Part shown: positions 30,986 through 42,884 of the stretch, piece by piece
Layout: every line of letters begins with the position of its first letter
Numbering within the stretch: the stretch's first letter is position 1
Assembly (NCBI GenBank): GCA_900208305.1
Contig: OAPG01000007.1
Location: 655,001 to 719,000 of the forward strand
Reading direction: 5' to 3'
Source of the DNA: Melanopsichium pennsylvanicum
Taxonomy: Eukaryota > Basidiomycota > Ustilaginomycetes > Ustilaginales
DNA: 64,000 nt
Position numbers and translations under genes: made by a program
Notes under the pieces: model-generated
What the model was told of the DNA's origin: nothing
What the model saw: only the letters and a program-made list of their open reading frames with translations
Databases searched by the model: none

Positions 30986-33376
30986 ATGGTCAAGGACAAT
31001 ATCTCGACCTCGTCGGGTCACGCTGGCGACGAGTTCACACCCACTTCAAGACCTGCGAGACCAGCACGAGCCGCATCTTATGATATCGACCCATCTGCGT
31101 CGACGCCTAATCAGGCTTTTATCACGCAAGCGCAGCAGCTAAGCGAGCGCACCCCAACGAGCCCCACCACACCCACCTTCACCCTCTCTCCGTACGATCT
31201 CTTTGCTAGTGGCGTCAAGAGCGAGCCAATGCTGCTTGGTGGCTGGAGTCGCAAGGGTGCGCACATCAAAGGTGCAAAGCAGCACCCTTCGCTCGTCCGG
31301 CCTTCCAGGCTGCTTTCGGACGACGTCAAAACCGATCTTGCGTCGCTTGCTTCGGATCAAGGCGAGAAAGGCAGACCTGCACCTCTAGGAAGAGCAGGCA
31401 GGCGCTTGTTCGGTCTTCCCCCTCTCCGATACATGCTTTTCACACGCAAGGGCCGCAGGGGTCTAGCTCTGAATGCTCGTGCTTGGTCCTCGTACAGGTC
31501 ACTCATTGCACTTGTTCTCCTACTTTTGCTATTCTTCAGGCTCTTCTTGTCGCCTTCAGGCTCAGTCGAGCGGGACGTCAATGGCCACATCACGGCTCAC
31601 AGAGCAAGCGATGCTGTATTCCTCAACGGTTGGATCGACCACGTGATAACTCATCCGGTTCGAGCTCGTGATAAAGCAGGTTTCGCCGAAATGGGTCTCC
31701 GCACCGAAATGTATTCTCACCTCCTCCGTCATCCCACTTTGCCCAATTTTGACCGTATGGAACGAGCGCTATGGCCATTCGTTCCCGGTATCAACCAGCT
31801 CCGCCGATGGTGGCAGGCCTCTGTACAGGCCAAGCCAATTCTCTACGCTGCTCCGTCTGCGCCTCGCAGCGGAAACAGGCTCGTCTCTCGCGCTTTTGGC
31901 AGCAGTAGCAGCGTCCACCAACGCGGATCAAGGGGAATTGTTATGTCCTTAGGCTATAAAGGCAGTGTCTTTGCTTCGCAATTCATCTCGATCATTCGAG
32001 AGAAACATGAAAACGATATTCCAATCGAGCTCTACTACTATGGCGATTCGGACCTTCCTGCCAAGTACCGCGACTATCTCACTCGCACGTACCGCAACGT
32101 GCGCTGTATCGATCTGGAAAGCCTCGGTCTGTTCGATCCTGATCTGGTCCAACTCGAACGTCAAGGATTCGCCATCAAACCGTTCGCTTTGCTCGCAACC
32201 AACTTCACAGAAGTCATGCTGGCAGACGCTGATGCAATCCTACTCGAGGATCCTGATCATTTCTTTGAGGAGCCTGGATACCTTGATACTGGAACACTCT
32301 TCTTCCACGACCGCGATCATCTGAGGCAAGGAGCTGATGATATCATTCAAGAGTTTATGAACAATCAGTTGTCTCTGCGTGGGCCGTCACCAAGGTTGGC
32401 ACAAAGTGAATTCTGGAAGAAGAAGGGTATCTTTGAACAAGAATCCGGTATCGTCGTGGTAGACAAAAGGAAGACCGACGTCTTTGCCGCCCTCTTGTTC
32501 ACCGCATGGCAGAATATGGGAGAGATCAGGAAGAAGACGACGTATAGAATCTGGTGGGGTGACAAGGAGACTTTCTGGCTCGCTTTCGAGTTTTCGAATT
32601 TCCCATACTACTTTGTGCCAAGGTATGCGCAGGCCATTGGAACCTCCAGGAGAAGGAGCAAGGCGGAGAGGCTTGCAGAGAAAGCTAAAGCCAAGGCCAA
32701 GGCGAACAAAGTCAAAGCTGGCGACGGTGAAGGAGCGGGTGCTGCTGACGGCACAGAAGAGAAGAAGATCGCCGGCAAGAAGGTAGTGGTAGAGAAGCCT
32801 ACTGCTGATGAAGCTGGTGGAGCGTTAGCGCCGCCCTCTGGCGAAGAGAATCCGTTCAAGGAGGGTATTCTGCCCGGTGAGCCTGAGTTCGAGGTCAAAC
32901 CGGACTCGCCATTTGACCAAAACGTTGCTCGACCGGCTAACGACCTTGTCTCGCCTGATTCGGCTTCTACCAAGGAATCCTCTTCTGACATGGCGGAAGA
33001 GGAAGAGGAATTCTGCAGCGAACACCCGTTGCATTTCCTCGGAGCCGACGTCGACGATCTCAACCATGACGGCCAGATCGATACCATGACTCTTGGCCGT
33101 CCCGCTTGGTTCAACGGAGGAATCCTCGACGTCAAAGTGCTCTCTGACGAAATCTATATCCAACCCAACGCCTTCACTCTGGATGGAGCATGGGAATTCC
33201 TGTTCGAAGAGGAAAGATGGTGTATTAGGAACTATACAAAGGGCAACATCAAGGAATTCGACTTAACTGACCGGATCGACGAGATCAAAAGCATCGCCAA
33301 AAAGGCGGAAGATGGGTTCCGTGCAAAGATTCCCAAGGTCAAGAGTGTCAAGGAAGCAGTCCTCGAGGACAAATGA
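30986..33376 (+). CDS. MNN1-type alpha-1,3-mannosyltransferase
   Basis: 796 residues, single exon. An N-terminal cytosolic region of about 165 residues precedes one transmembrane segment (about 172-188, LIALVLLLLLFFRLFL); the catalytic domain is luminal, probably Golgi. It has GIVMSLGYKG, then VMLADADAILLEDP with the DxD motif at D414/D416 for Mn2+-GDP-mannose binding, GTLFF, GIVVVDK and a WWGDKETFWLAFE block near the acceptor site. A Lys/Ala-rich, low-complexity insert (about 555-670) interrupts the C-terminal part. It should extend O- or N-linked mannans on secreted and wall proteins. The paralogue on the other side of the divergent promoter has lost the DxD. It converges on cyclin H, with 218 bp between stops. 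Confidence 0.9.
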   Translation: MVKDNISTSSGHAGDEFTPTSRPARPARAASYDIDPSASTPNQAFITQAQQLSERTPTSPTTPTFTLSPYDLFASGVKSEPMLLGGWSRKGAHIKGAKQHPSLVRPSRLLSDDVKTDLASLASDQGEKGRPAPLGRAGRRLFGLPPLRYMLFTRKGRRGLALNARAWSSYRSLIALVLLLLLFFRLFLSPSGSVERDVNGHITAHRASDAVFLNGWIDHVITHPVRARDKAGFAEMGLRTEMYSHLLRHPTLPNFDRMERALWPFVPGINQLRRWWQASVQAKPILYAAPSAPRSGNRLVSRAFGSSSSVHQRGSRGIVMSLGYKGSVFASQFISIIREKHENDIPIELYYYGDSDLPAKYRDYLTRTYRNVRCIDLESLGLFDPDLVQLERQGFAIKPFALLATNFTEVMLADADAILLEDPDHFFEEPGYLDTGTLFFHDRDHLRQGADDIIQEFMNNQLSLRGPSPRLAQSEFWKKKGIFEQESGIVVVDKRKTDVFAALLFTAWQNMGEIRKKTTYRIWWGDKETFWLAFEFSNFPYYFVPRYAQAIGTSRRRSKAERLAEKAKAKAKANKVKAGDGEGAGAADGTEEKKIAGKKVVVEKPTADEAGGALAPPSGEENPFKEGILPGEPEFEVKPDSPFDQNVARPANDLVSPDSASTKESSSDMAEEEEEFCSEHPLHFLGADVDDLNHDGQIDTMTLGRPAWFNGGILDVKVLSDEIYIQPNAFTLDGAWEFLFEEERWCIRNYTKGNIKEFDLTDRIDEIKSIAKKAEDGFRAKIPKVKSVKEAVLEDK

Positions 33377-33594
33377 GTTGCAGTGTGTGGGTCTAGATAT
33401 CCGCTCCGTTTCTTGTTGTGCATGCATTGATTCATACATTTCATACAATGTTCAGTCCGACTCTCTGTCTGTGTTTCTGTAGCTGATGCTCGCTGACATC
33501 TAATCGGCTAATTCGCTTGTGGGTCTGATTCTACTCAAAAGGATGCAGTTGCAATGGGAATGAAATACATGAAACATGCCTCAAAACCATCTTA

Positions 33595-35013
33595 TCACAC
33601 CTGAGGCTCGGGCTTCACAGAGAAATCCTTAGCCTTGGGCACCTCATCGTCGTCACTATCCACGCCATCCTCTCTCTTGATCCTCTTTCCTCCCTCGCCC
33701 TTTACGCCTTGCACTTCCTCAGCTTGCCTCTTCTTAAACAGTCTGCTGCCTGGAACTTTTTCAGGATTCATACATTGTTTCTGCCGTTTGTCTATGTCCT
33801 TGACTCTCTCTACGTCCTCGGCTCCTTTACCTTGGCCTGTGAATCCACTCGACTCTCTTTTTTTGATCAATTCCTCTATTTCGTCCAGAATTTTGTCCAG
33901 TTCCTCCCTACTCATCCCTAATGGCTGCTTCTCCAGCAGTTCATCATCAAATTCCATGACCACCATAGGCTCTGAAGCAGCCGCAGCCAATTCGTCTTCA
34001 GCAACCTTTGCACCTGCTTTGCCTTTCATGCGTCTTGCGAGTGCAATCTTCGCTTTAGCAGCTCGCATCGTTTCCGCCTCCCTAAACGCGTTTCTCTTGG
34101 CTTTTGTCGCTACTGCAGAGGTACGTGCTCTGGCCTCTTTGGCATCCAACCATTTCGTCACAACGTGCTTGCCGTCGCCTTCAGTACACCTCACACAAGC
34201 CAAAGCAATCTGACTGGGCGTATAGACGAATTCGGCGTCGGTCAATCTGCTTTGACCCAAGTTTGCATGTGCTCCAGCCGCGAGCTTGTGCGCTTGCTCC
34301 CTTGCCACTCCACCGCTGAGTGCCTGAATGTCGAGCACCAATCCGTATACAGCTCTGTGTGCACCGTGCACTGCGTATTCGAAATTCAAGCTTTGACTGA
34401 CCAAGAACTCGAGGTCCAGCACCGTACGACGATTTTCTTCGACCACTTTTGGATCTGATGCTTGTTTGCCGGCCAACTTTCGAGAGAATTCTGAGAGCGA
34501 GAGAGGATAGTTTTCAGCTTTCGAGGCGAGGAAGATGCAGGTGATCACTATGGATTTCGGGTGAAAGTCCATGACCGTGTTGCGCAGGTAGAAGCGTTTG
34601 ACGAAAGTGGTTGCGGTTGCTTCTACCAGTTCGGGTAAACCGAAGGCTCGGACAATCTGAGACACTTTGACAAGGTAGTATTTGATGAGCGCTTGTTCGT
34701 CCGATACGGAGAGAAAGGGGATGTCGAGGTGGGTTGACGAGGAAGCGGAGGCGTGTTCTTCGGCCCAGATATCCGAGAGTCGTTTTCGAGCAGCAGCGTT
34801 TGCAGTGCTTCGTATCGTGGACAGTTGATTGTGTGAAAAGCGCCAGTTGCGTGCCTGTGAAGTCTGGGCATATGCTGAGGATGGACCGAACGGCGGTGGG
34901 GTAATGGGAGTGCTGGCCAACTCGGTTTTGCGCATGATTGCAGTCGAGTACGGGGGCGTCGCGGCGGCGGATGGCGCTGGAGATTGGCTGATATTTGCTT
35001 TGACCTCGACCAT
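33595..35013 (-). CDS. Cyclin H-like subunit of the CDK-activating kinase / TFIIH
   Basis: 472 residues from the ATG at 35013; the frame continues upstream only to a GTG. After about 50 residues comes the cyclin H hallmark RNWRFS, then helices of the first cyclin fold (KYYLVKVSQIVRAFGLPELVEATATTFVKRFYL; the second half contains IFLASKAEN). The second cyclin fold includes LVSQSLNFEYAVHGAHRAV. The C-terminal 170 residues are charged and disordered. Cyclin H partners Cdk7/Kin28 and Mat1/Tfb3 to phosphorylate the RNA polymerase II tail and activate cell-cycle kinases in the nucleus. The match is to the Ccl1/cyclin H family; the other C-type cyclins fit less well because of the RNWRFS motif. Confidence 0.9.
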   Translation of the reverse strand: MVEVKANISQSPAPSAAATPPYSTAIMRKTELASTPITPPPFGPSSAYAQTSQARNWRFSHNQLSTIRSTANAAARKRLSDIWAEEHASASSSTHLDIPFLSVSDEQALIKYYLVKVSQIVRAFGLPELVEATATTFVKRFYLRNTVMDFHPKSIVITCIFLASKAENYPLSLSEFSRKLAGKQASDPKVVEENRRTVLDLEFLVSQSLNFEYAVHGAHRAVYGLVLDIQALSGGVAREQAHKLAAGAHANLGQSRLTDAEFVYTPSQIALACVRCTEGDGKHVVTKWLDAKEARARTSAVATKAKRNAFREAETMRAAKAKIALARRMKGKAGAKVAEDELAAAASEPMVVMEFDDELLEKQPLGMSREELDKILDEIEELIKKRESSGFTGQGKGAEDVERVKDIDKRQKQCMNPEKVPGSRLFKKRQAEEVQGVKGEGGKRIKREDGVDSDDDEVPKAKDFSVKPEPQV

Positions 35014-35948
35014 GGCTGTGATACCGTCTGCAGCAATCTTGATGGGGCTGGAGTGTGCAGGTGGACGAATAGGTGAGTTGAACCGGGTGTGGAAAGACCA
35101 TATGCATGAACTGAGCCACTTTTTCAAATGTGGAGCAAGAGCAACTCGAAGCACGTGACCGAGTCTGGTCTGAGCAATGCTTGTACCCGATTATGACAGA
35201 ATCGGGGAAACATTTTGAAGCCTTACTTTCTATTCTTCTATTTTCTTTCGCAAAATTCGAGAATCCTTTTTTCCACGAAGAACATGAAAACTGCTCACCA
35301 ATATTGGACGAATTTCATTTGGATTTGTGACGAAAAAAAAAAAAAAGTCGCTACTTTTTTTGTGGCATCCCGAGGGGGAAGATAGACATTCTAGCGTCCA
35401 GCGTTCCTAATACCATTCGAAAAACATGCCAAGTGAACAAGAGCCTGGCTATAACAAGACAAGAGCGTTATGTACCATGAATGCGATGCGGTTCTGAATG
35501 AAGCACTCAATTGCTTCGCAAGAGCCAGGCGCAAAACACGGGGTACCCTGAATGATCGACGTTGCATCAGCGAAGTTGGATTGAAAACAAAGACACTGCT
35601 GGCCAAGCACACCAACATGTGTCATGTGTATGCAACGTCGCTCACTCGGGGCTCATCCTGATCCTCACATGACGCTCTTGTGGAGGGTGAACGCAGGCTA
35701 GGATGACGCCGATTCGGCAACTTGGGAAGAAAAGAAAAAGAAAACAAACTAAAACGAATTAGGGTGGACAGAAGAAAGAGGAAGGATTCGGCCGAAGATG
35801 CAAGAATACACTGTACAGTGAATTTATCATATCCAAAGATATGCAGCGAAGGCTTGCCTATTTGTTGTTGTCGCCCTCGTGATGTGGGCCAGGTGTGTAG
35901 TCGATCCTTTTGAATCACGGCCCGCGGCTGTGCGATTTTGGGGGTAAA

Positions 35949-36008
35949 GACAAAGAGGACAAAGACAAAGAGGGCAAAGACAAAGAGGGCAAAGACAGAG
36001 AGGGCAAA
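35949..36008. repeat. 15-bp tandem repeat, four units
   Basis: Four consecutive units of GACAAAGAGGGCAAA with few changes. Open frames cross it on both strands (KDKEG on plus, LCPLC on minus), but neither has other support. Confidence 0.8.
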
Positions 36009-36893
36009 GTGTGGCTCCCATCGGAGCCTACGGGGGAACGCGTTCAAGAATCACGCGCGTTGTTCAGCTTGCAAATGACCACGCGAGGGTGAGGTGTGAA
36101 TCACATGATTACATCGGACAGACCATCTTGACAGCTACTTGACCAAGCTCAACCCATCCTTCCGGCCTGCTCGCCTTGACAATCTGAGATCGGAAAAGTG
36201 TAGCATGTGATGACGCGCTACAATGCCCGCACTGTGCGTGGTGCCGTAAGTCAAGCAGGTGTTCTCAAACTTGGTGCAAAACAGGTCTTAGTGCCAATTC
36301 AAGTCGATATCTGTTTCGGAGAGGGCTTAATGCGATGGGGAAAGCAATCGAGGGGGAGGTAGTTTGTCACAAGGTGGTTTCAAGTGGCCGAACACGGGCT
36401 TCTACTTGCGTGGCACCAAAAGAAAAGAGCACATGGCTGCTCGGTCGGAGCGCGAATCTTGTCGCCCAGTCAGCGTTGAAATGAGTGAGAAGCGTGCAAG
36501 AAGCAGATTGCCCCATGTTGTTTTACTAGTATGGTCGCGGCTCAGAGGGGCATAGTGGATTCACGATTTTATTTTATGAAAGAAAATTGTTTCGCGAAAT
36601 GTGAATTTCGCACGAGCAGCTTAGAGTATGGTCTGCTACTGTACTAATATGTTGTGCTAATTATGTGTTTGGTTTGTTGCTCAAAACGTGATTCCACCTC
36701 GCGTTTGATTCAATCATATCTGACAACCGACGCGCATGTAGCGTATAGTACACGTGAGGCTCTTTTGTTGCGGTCCTCGCTGGCGCTGATGCAACTTGGG
36801 CTTGACCTTGTCAACATGCTGTGTGTAGGCTTAAAATTTTAATTTTAATTTTGCCTAAATTGGGTTACGAGCCTTGCGATGGTGGATGCGCGT

Positions 36894-36927
36894 ACAGTTA
36901 GGCCCACACAACAGTTAGGCCCACACA
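36894..36927. repeat. 17-bp direct repeat, two units
   Basis: Two exact adjacent copies of ACAGTTAGGCCCACACA. Confidence 0.85.
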
Positions 36928-38910
36928 GTCACGCACGAATGCCATGCATGCTCTTGGATCAGACACTTTCGTCTGGCTCGATCGAGTTCAAATGCCGTAT
37001 CGATGCTGCATGAGTGTCTGCCCCTTACCTTGTATCGTCGCCGTATAAACTAGGAAATAGATGCGCAAGCTAACGCTGTATTTGCAACCCAGCAATTCAC
37101 CATGCTGGCGGTCGCTCGCACAACCATTCAACCCTCCGACCATAGTTAGATAGCATTTGTGTTTGCGTGATTCGGATACAAGTGAAGCACTGAAACAAGA
37201 TCTGAGCATCTTTGCGTTGTATCTTAATGGCGCAGATGCTTGGTAAACACTACAAAATGCCGACCATGGATCGATGATCGACGTTCCGAAAGGAAAGACA
37301 GGTACGGCGAATGTGAATCGTCGCCGAGCGATGGATGGCACTTGGACAGTGGCCATAACACTTTAATTGTCGTGTTCTGCAAAGAAAAGGCAGAAGATCA
37401 GCTTTTTGTGAAACCAACACGCAAAACACAAAAACAATTTAATAAAATTAGTTGCAGCCACACAGCCAAAATGCCACAGAAACCCATTAGATTACAAAAG
37501 TACGCTACAGTTGTCAAAGCACTTTGGGGCGATATACACAATTCTGTACCATATCAATGTATGCAAAAACTTAGTAAGCAAAGTGTGTGTGTGTGATGTT
37601 GCGCGCTTGTATGGCAACTTGTCAAGTGCAAGTCCAAGTCTCTGTCAAACCCGAAATGCCACAATGTGCCATGCCATGCTGATCCACTTTGTGACTGCCG
37701 CCGACATGCATCCTCTTCACCCCTGTGTTTCGCCCTCACCTCTGATGCAAGTCACCATCTCAGCCGTCTTTGGTGGAAATGTGACCGTAAAGCAAAGTAC
37801 GGCAATCCCTTCCGTTCCGCGTGTCATAGAGGTGATGGACTCTTGCTTCATGCAGTATGTTACTGTATCTGCATTTGTGATGCTCTTTTCGAGTAATGTT
37901 AACCAAGTGAATGAAATTCAGAGTGCTTTTGTCTGACATTCAGTGTGTGTTGTGCTCTGCAGACACTCACGCTGCCGTCTCGTGCCTTTGCTCGTCACTC
38001 ATCACTCAGTCTCCCGCTCACCTTTGTCGCGCTCTATTCTTTCCATCATCATTATCATCATCAACTTCACTTTGACCATCTTCTTCGCGTCCGCACCTGC
38101 CTCGGCTTTGTGACATCTCTCGCATCCCTTCCCACTCTTTACCACGCCGCTCCATCCTCTCGCTAAATCTCTTGACTCTTCTTGCCCATTCAACACGCTC
38201 TTTTTTCTCCTTTCCGTCTCGAAAGCGTATCCAAAAATCTCTCCTCAAATCATCTTCCTACAATCTCAGCTGTCCGTCCAAACTCGCATTGCAACTCTCT
38301 TCACCACCACCTCGTAGCTCATCCTTCGCTTCTTGCCCCCGGCGAAAATCAGTATCGCGCTACCTTATCACTTTTTCTTTCTTCTTTTTCTTTTTTTTTT
38401 TCCGCTTCGCCAACCCCATCATCACCGCTTCGCTCTTCACGCTCGAGCTCTATCCATCGCTATCGAGTTCATTCTTCGTCATCTCAGCACTACTCTTCTC
38501 TTCTCAACACCAGCAAACGCACGCCTCCTTTCAACATCTCGCTACGGCTGGCACCGTGCGACGTTTTCACCTGCTCCAAGCAACTCACGACCGTATTCAA
38601 GAGCTCCGTATTGCTGGCATACGCTCCACCAAAAATACACCGATTGCTCTGCTAAACTCGTTTCCCTTCTAGACCATCTGTGAACCAAAGATAGGCAGCC
38701 TCGCATGATTCAGTCGTGATCCTTGTCCCTTCCTCTCTCTCATCACATCGTTCAGCTCAGACGACAACGGCATCTCAACACACGTGCATCGTCTCTATTC
38801 AGTCTGCTTTCCGCACTTCTGACCGGCGATTCGTCATTCAGCAAGCGCTTACCTTGCGTAGCCAATCCTCTTCCTCCTTTTCCGCGTACAGTACCTAACA
38901 TTTCTTCATA

Positions 38911-41900
38911 ATGGACGCACACACACTCAACGCGTGGACACGCTTTGCACTTCAAAAGGGCGGCATTGGTACCTGCATCGCCCTCATCGATAATCCAGCC
39001 ACCGAACCCGAAGATCTCATGTTCATGGCTGGTGAAAAGATCACCGTCCTTCGCAGACTCGACGACGACGCCTCTGACGCTCCCACAACCAGTACTAGCG
39101 CCAAGAGAAGGAGTGACGCCATTCCCGACTCGGAAGCTTGGTTTCTTGTAAGTAGAAGAGCCATCTCTATCCCCTGTCGTTCCTTGTAATCTCTGCCTGC
39201 TGTCCAGCTCTTCGCTTCAATCCTACTCAAGAGCGTTTGCGCGAGAGCGACTAGAATCCTGAACATCCCCTTACCGCAATCTACAAACGATTACTGACTC
39301 TGATTCCACCCTGGTTCTCCTCTTCTACACGCTCGCGTCATCCCGTTACCTTTGAATTATCTCCAAACTCTCCCACATCGCCTCTTCTCTTATTCACTTG
39401 GCATGCTTACACCATGTCTCGTCTCATCTCGTGTCCGCCCGTCCACTTGATCGCGCTGCACCTGTGTCATTGTTCCTCGCACCCCTGCATTCACGTTTCA
39501 CCGTCACAGGGCTACTGCGAAGGCGTCGTCGGCCGTTTCAAGGGCGCTCACGTCCAATTCCACGGTCGCCTCAAAAAGCCCGTCTTGATGCGACGAAGCG
39601 CTGCAGGCAGCATCCGCGACTCGAGCATGCGTCCCATGTCCAAAAGCGAAGCTGCCAAGATGCATCTCTCTCAAGTACCAGCTGGCATCCCGTTCACTGC
39701 AGTCAACTCGGATGGAGAGGAAGATGCAATGTCACCAGTCGACCGTCGTCAACCTGCACTGCTCTTGCCTACGCAAACCACGGCAGCATCCACTTCATCT
39801 GACAAAACCCACTCTGCTGCTGCTCGAGCACCCCACCCGCCGGCGTCTGCAGCTCCGGTGATGAAGAACGGTAGGTTCGGTCTGACTACACCGCCACCTT
39901 CGGATGAAGGCCATCTTCGCAAGCAGGCCGTTCCACGCACGCCTGCTGTTCAGGACAATGACGAGGACTCGGATGACTCCACTTCGCTACTCCCATGGGC
40001 GAGACACAGCCGCGAAAGCAGTGCTGCTTCCTCTTCCAGCCCAGCTGCTAGGACAGCAGCTCTTTCTGCTCGAACCGCATCCCTCGTACGACCGAGCGCA
40101 CCGGTTCGCACTTCATCTGCCTTCACCCACGAAGCAACAAACAACCTGCCGACGATCCACCATTTGCCGCCTTCTCCCATCTCATCTAGCGAATCACCAG
40201 ACCATGCCGAGTCAAGCGTGGCACTGCCTGCCATCACTACCACTTTGAGCTCCGGGTCAAACTCGCGTTCCGGCAACATGACTGTCACAAGTACAACAGC
40301 AAGTGGCAGCTCAGCAGCAGACATAGCATCGCGCACGTCGTGCACGTCGTCGAATTACACAACTTCAACTAACGAGGACTCGGACGACGAGCAAGGTCAG
40401 GACAACCGTCGCAGGGACTACACATTTTCGATTTACGACGTTTACGGTCGCGATTCGGTGGCTTTCCCAAACTTCGACTTCCGCCAGCACGGCAGCAAGT
40501 CTTCTCTCAACAAGCTCGCTGCTTCCAAGTCGGCAGAGTCGCTCGGCATGCAAAGTCAACACTCGTCAGGCATAAAGGACGACCGACTGCATCTGCCGCC
40601 TTCCCTGCAGCAGCGTCCTCAGCATTCATCGCAGGAAGCACAGCATCCCCAGCAGCAACAAGCTGGACCTCCGCGCCGTCCCGGTCAGCTCACTGTGCCT
40701 GCTGCTACCGACAGCTCGATCCCATTCGCGCTGCGATCTCCATCCGGTCGTCGTCCGAGCGCTGCACCTGACCCGAGGATGGCAGGAGCCCCAATTGTGC
40801 GCGCGCCGTCGAATATAGCATCGAGCCTGCGTCGTCAGGTGGAAACACCTCCCGCCGCGACTGCAGCTCAGTCCGTGTCGCCGCTCGACGCAGCAGGCGC
40901 AGCTCTGATTCAGAACACAAATCAAGTGCCTCGCGGACCTGTTGCCTTCGATCCACGTCGACGACCTTCCCTTGCCAACATTGCTGCCGCCGGACCACCA
41001 CCCATGCATTTTAGCTCACTGCCTCCTATCTTCACAAGCTCGCAAGCTACTTCGACCGCCTCGAACTCAAACTCAGGCTTAGGCTCGCATTCTGGTTCAT
41101 CCCCACAGGCATCTGCTGACACAATGCCTAACGACTCCAACTTTTCGCACCGTCCTGGGTTTGCCGAAGCACGCTCACGTCGACGATCCATGTCAGTCGG
41201 CACGTTGAACAAGGTCGAGAACCTTGTGCTCGTTAATGAAGCTAATACCGAAGGCGCGCACGCGCCTTTATCCCCCATCACGCGTGCACAGCACAACGAT
41301 GTGCTTTCATCTGCTACCCCCGGTCGTCCTTCCTTCCGAACTTCAGCCAGCTCTTCTCGATCCCGCAACGGTCAACAAGCACAAGCAACGTCCCCTGGAC
41401 TTGGGCCTGTGCGCGCTTCGTCCGACCGTCTTTCGGAACGCGAAAGGGCACACTCTGGCGTTGGGAGTGGTCTGCTTCGTAAGAATCCGAGCAATCCTAC
41501 TCCCGGCCTCCACGGTGGGAGTGGTCTCCATGGACTGTCTCCGATGGCGAGAAGCACAAGTCCCATGAGTCAACTCAGCGCTCCTTCGCCGACGGATGAG
41601 CAAAGTAGGCGTACTAGCGCCGCCAGCACCAGTGGCTATTCGACCAACGGTCCTAGAAGTCCGGCCTTGAGGAGTCCGTTGGGGATGATGCCACCTGCGC
41701 CCAACTCGGCTCCGGTCACACCGGGTGGCGGACCTGGACCGACGATGAATGGATTCATCAGTCCAAACTCGCCAAACTCGATGCACATTCCGGGTGGAAT
41801 GATGAATGGATTCGATGCGATGGGTTTCATGTTTGAGCCCAATGTGCCACCATGCATGCCGCAGATCGATGACCCCGAGTTGAAAAAACATTGGTTGACA

Positions 41901-42884
41901 GTGTTGAAAGAGAACGACTTTACTGCTGCCAAGAAGAGCAGGAAAGTAAAGAAGCTTGTACGCACCGGCGTGCCACCTTCGCTACGCCGCGAGGTGTGGC
42001 TCTTCCTCGCCAACGCATCTGTACGTCGTCGACCTGGGCTATTCGAACAACTCTGCAAGACTTCGCAAGGCACCAAAGGCAAACGAGGAAAGGAGGAAGC
42101 ATACGAAACCATTGAGAAGGACCTGCACCGAACTTTGCCCGATCACCGTCTGTTTATGGGCGAAAACGCTACTGGTCGCGCCGATCTCGAGGGCATCCTC
42201 AAATCGTACGTGCACTTCAACCCCATGCTCGGCTACACGCAAGGCATGGGTCTGCTTGCTGGCTTTGCTCTCATCCAAATGCCTGCAGAGGATGCCTTTT
42301 GGCTTCTGTGCGCCGTGCTGCGTAATCCTCAAATGGAGGAGTACTACTCGGCGGGGATGAAGCAGCTTCACGTCGACTCTGTTATCTTGTCCAACCTGCT
42401 CTCAACCATGGACCCCGAATTGCACGCAAGGTTCGAGCAAGCTGGACTTTCATCGATCATGTTTACTCCCAACTGGTTCTTGCCGTTGTTCACCCGAGTT
42501 CTGCCTTGGGCGACATTGGTGAGGGTGTGGGACGTTTTCTTTTACGAAGGCCCGACGTGGATGCTTAGGGTGGCACTTGCGATTGTCAGGATTTTAAGGG
42601 AACAATTGATGGATCACAGGATTTGTCCGACGGCTGGAGAGATGTTGCAACTTTTGCTGCATCCACCTCCGCATAGCCTCACGGTGGAAAATGTACTCAA
42701 CTGCGCGTTCAGTGTCACGTTGAAGGATGGCGAGATGCGCAAGTTGAGCAGAACGGCGAGCAAGTTGGTTCGGGAGAAAAACTTTTTGAATCAGCCTGCA
42801 GATGCGAGGGGTAGAGCAGGTACGAGGAAGGCCAGCGGTGCCAATGGTAGTAAGAGGAGCACGAGTGCTCCAGCGCGACGATGA
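38911..42884 (+). CDS. SH3-TBC domain Rab GTPase-activating protein
   Basis: Exons 38911-39147 and 39510-42884 (intron GTAAGT...CACAG, 362 nt, phase 0) give 1203 residues. The splice joins AWFL to GYCEGVVGRFKG, completing an N-terminal SH3 fold (about 10-110) that exon 2 alone lacks. About 650 residues of Ser/Pro-rich disorder follow. The TBC domain starts near residue 840 with RTGVPPSLRREVW. It carries the arginine finger in IEKDLHRT and the glutamine finger in YTQGM, both needed to speed GTP hydrolysis on Rab proteins. It should act on membranes in vesicle traffic or polarity, with SH3 selecting Pro-rich partners. The combination resembles fungal SH3-TBC proteins, but I cannot name its Rab. 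Confidence 0.92.

Larger units (their letters stand above)
35014..38910. other. Gene-poor interval of 3.9 kb
   Basis: Starts with the cyclin H promoter and ends with a long pyrimidine-rich leader (about 38160-38900) of the RabGAP gene. In between are simple repeats (35949-36008 and 36894-36927), a short TG run near 37583 and scattered short frames with no recognisable domain. No RNA gene is seen. Confidence 0.45.

Noticed and set aside
35014..35154. N-terminal extension of cyclin H by 47 residues
   Set aside because: It would start with GTG. The first ATG at 35013 has a good context and leaves the conserved RNWRFS region intact.
35949..36008. CRISPR-like array
   Set aside because: The 15-bp units are directly adjacent with no spacers. 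It is a minisatellite in a eukaryotic genome.
37511..37936. 141-codon plus-strand frame
   Set aside because: No recognisable domain, crosses a TG simple repeat and overlaps other short frames. Not enough support for a gene.
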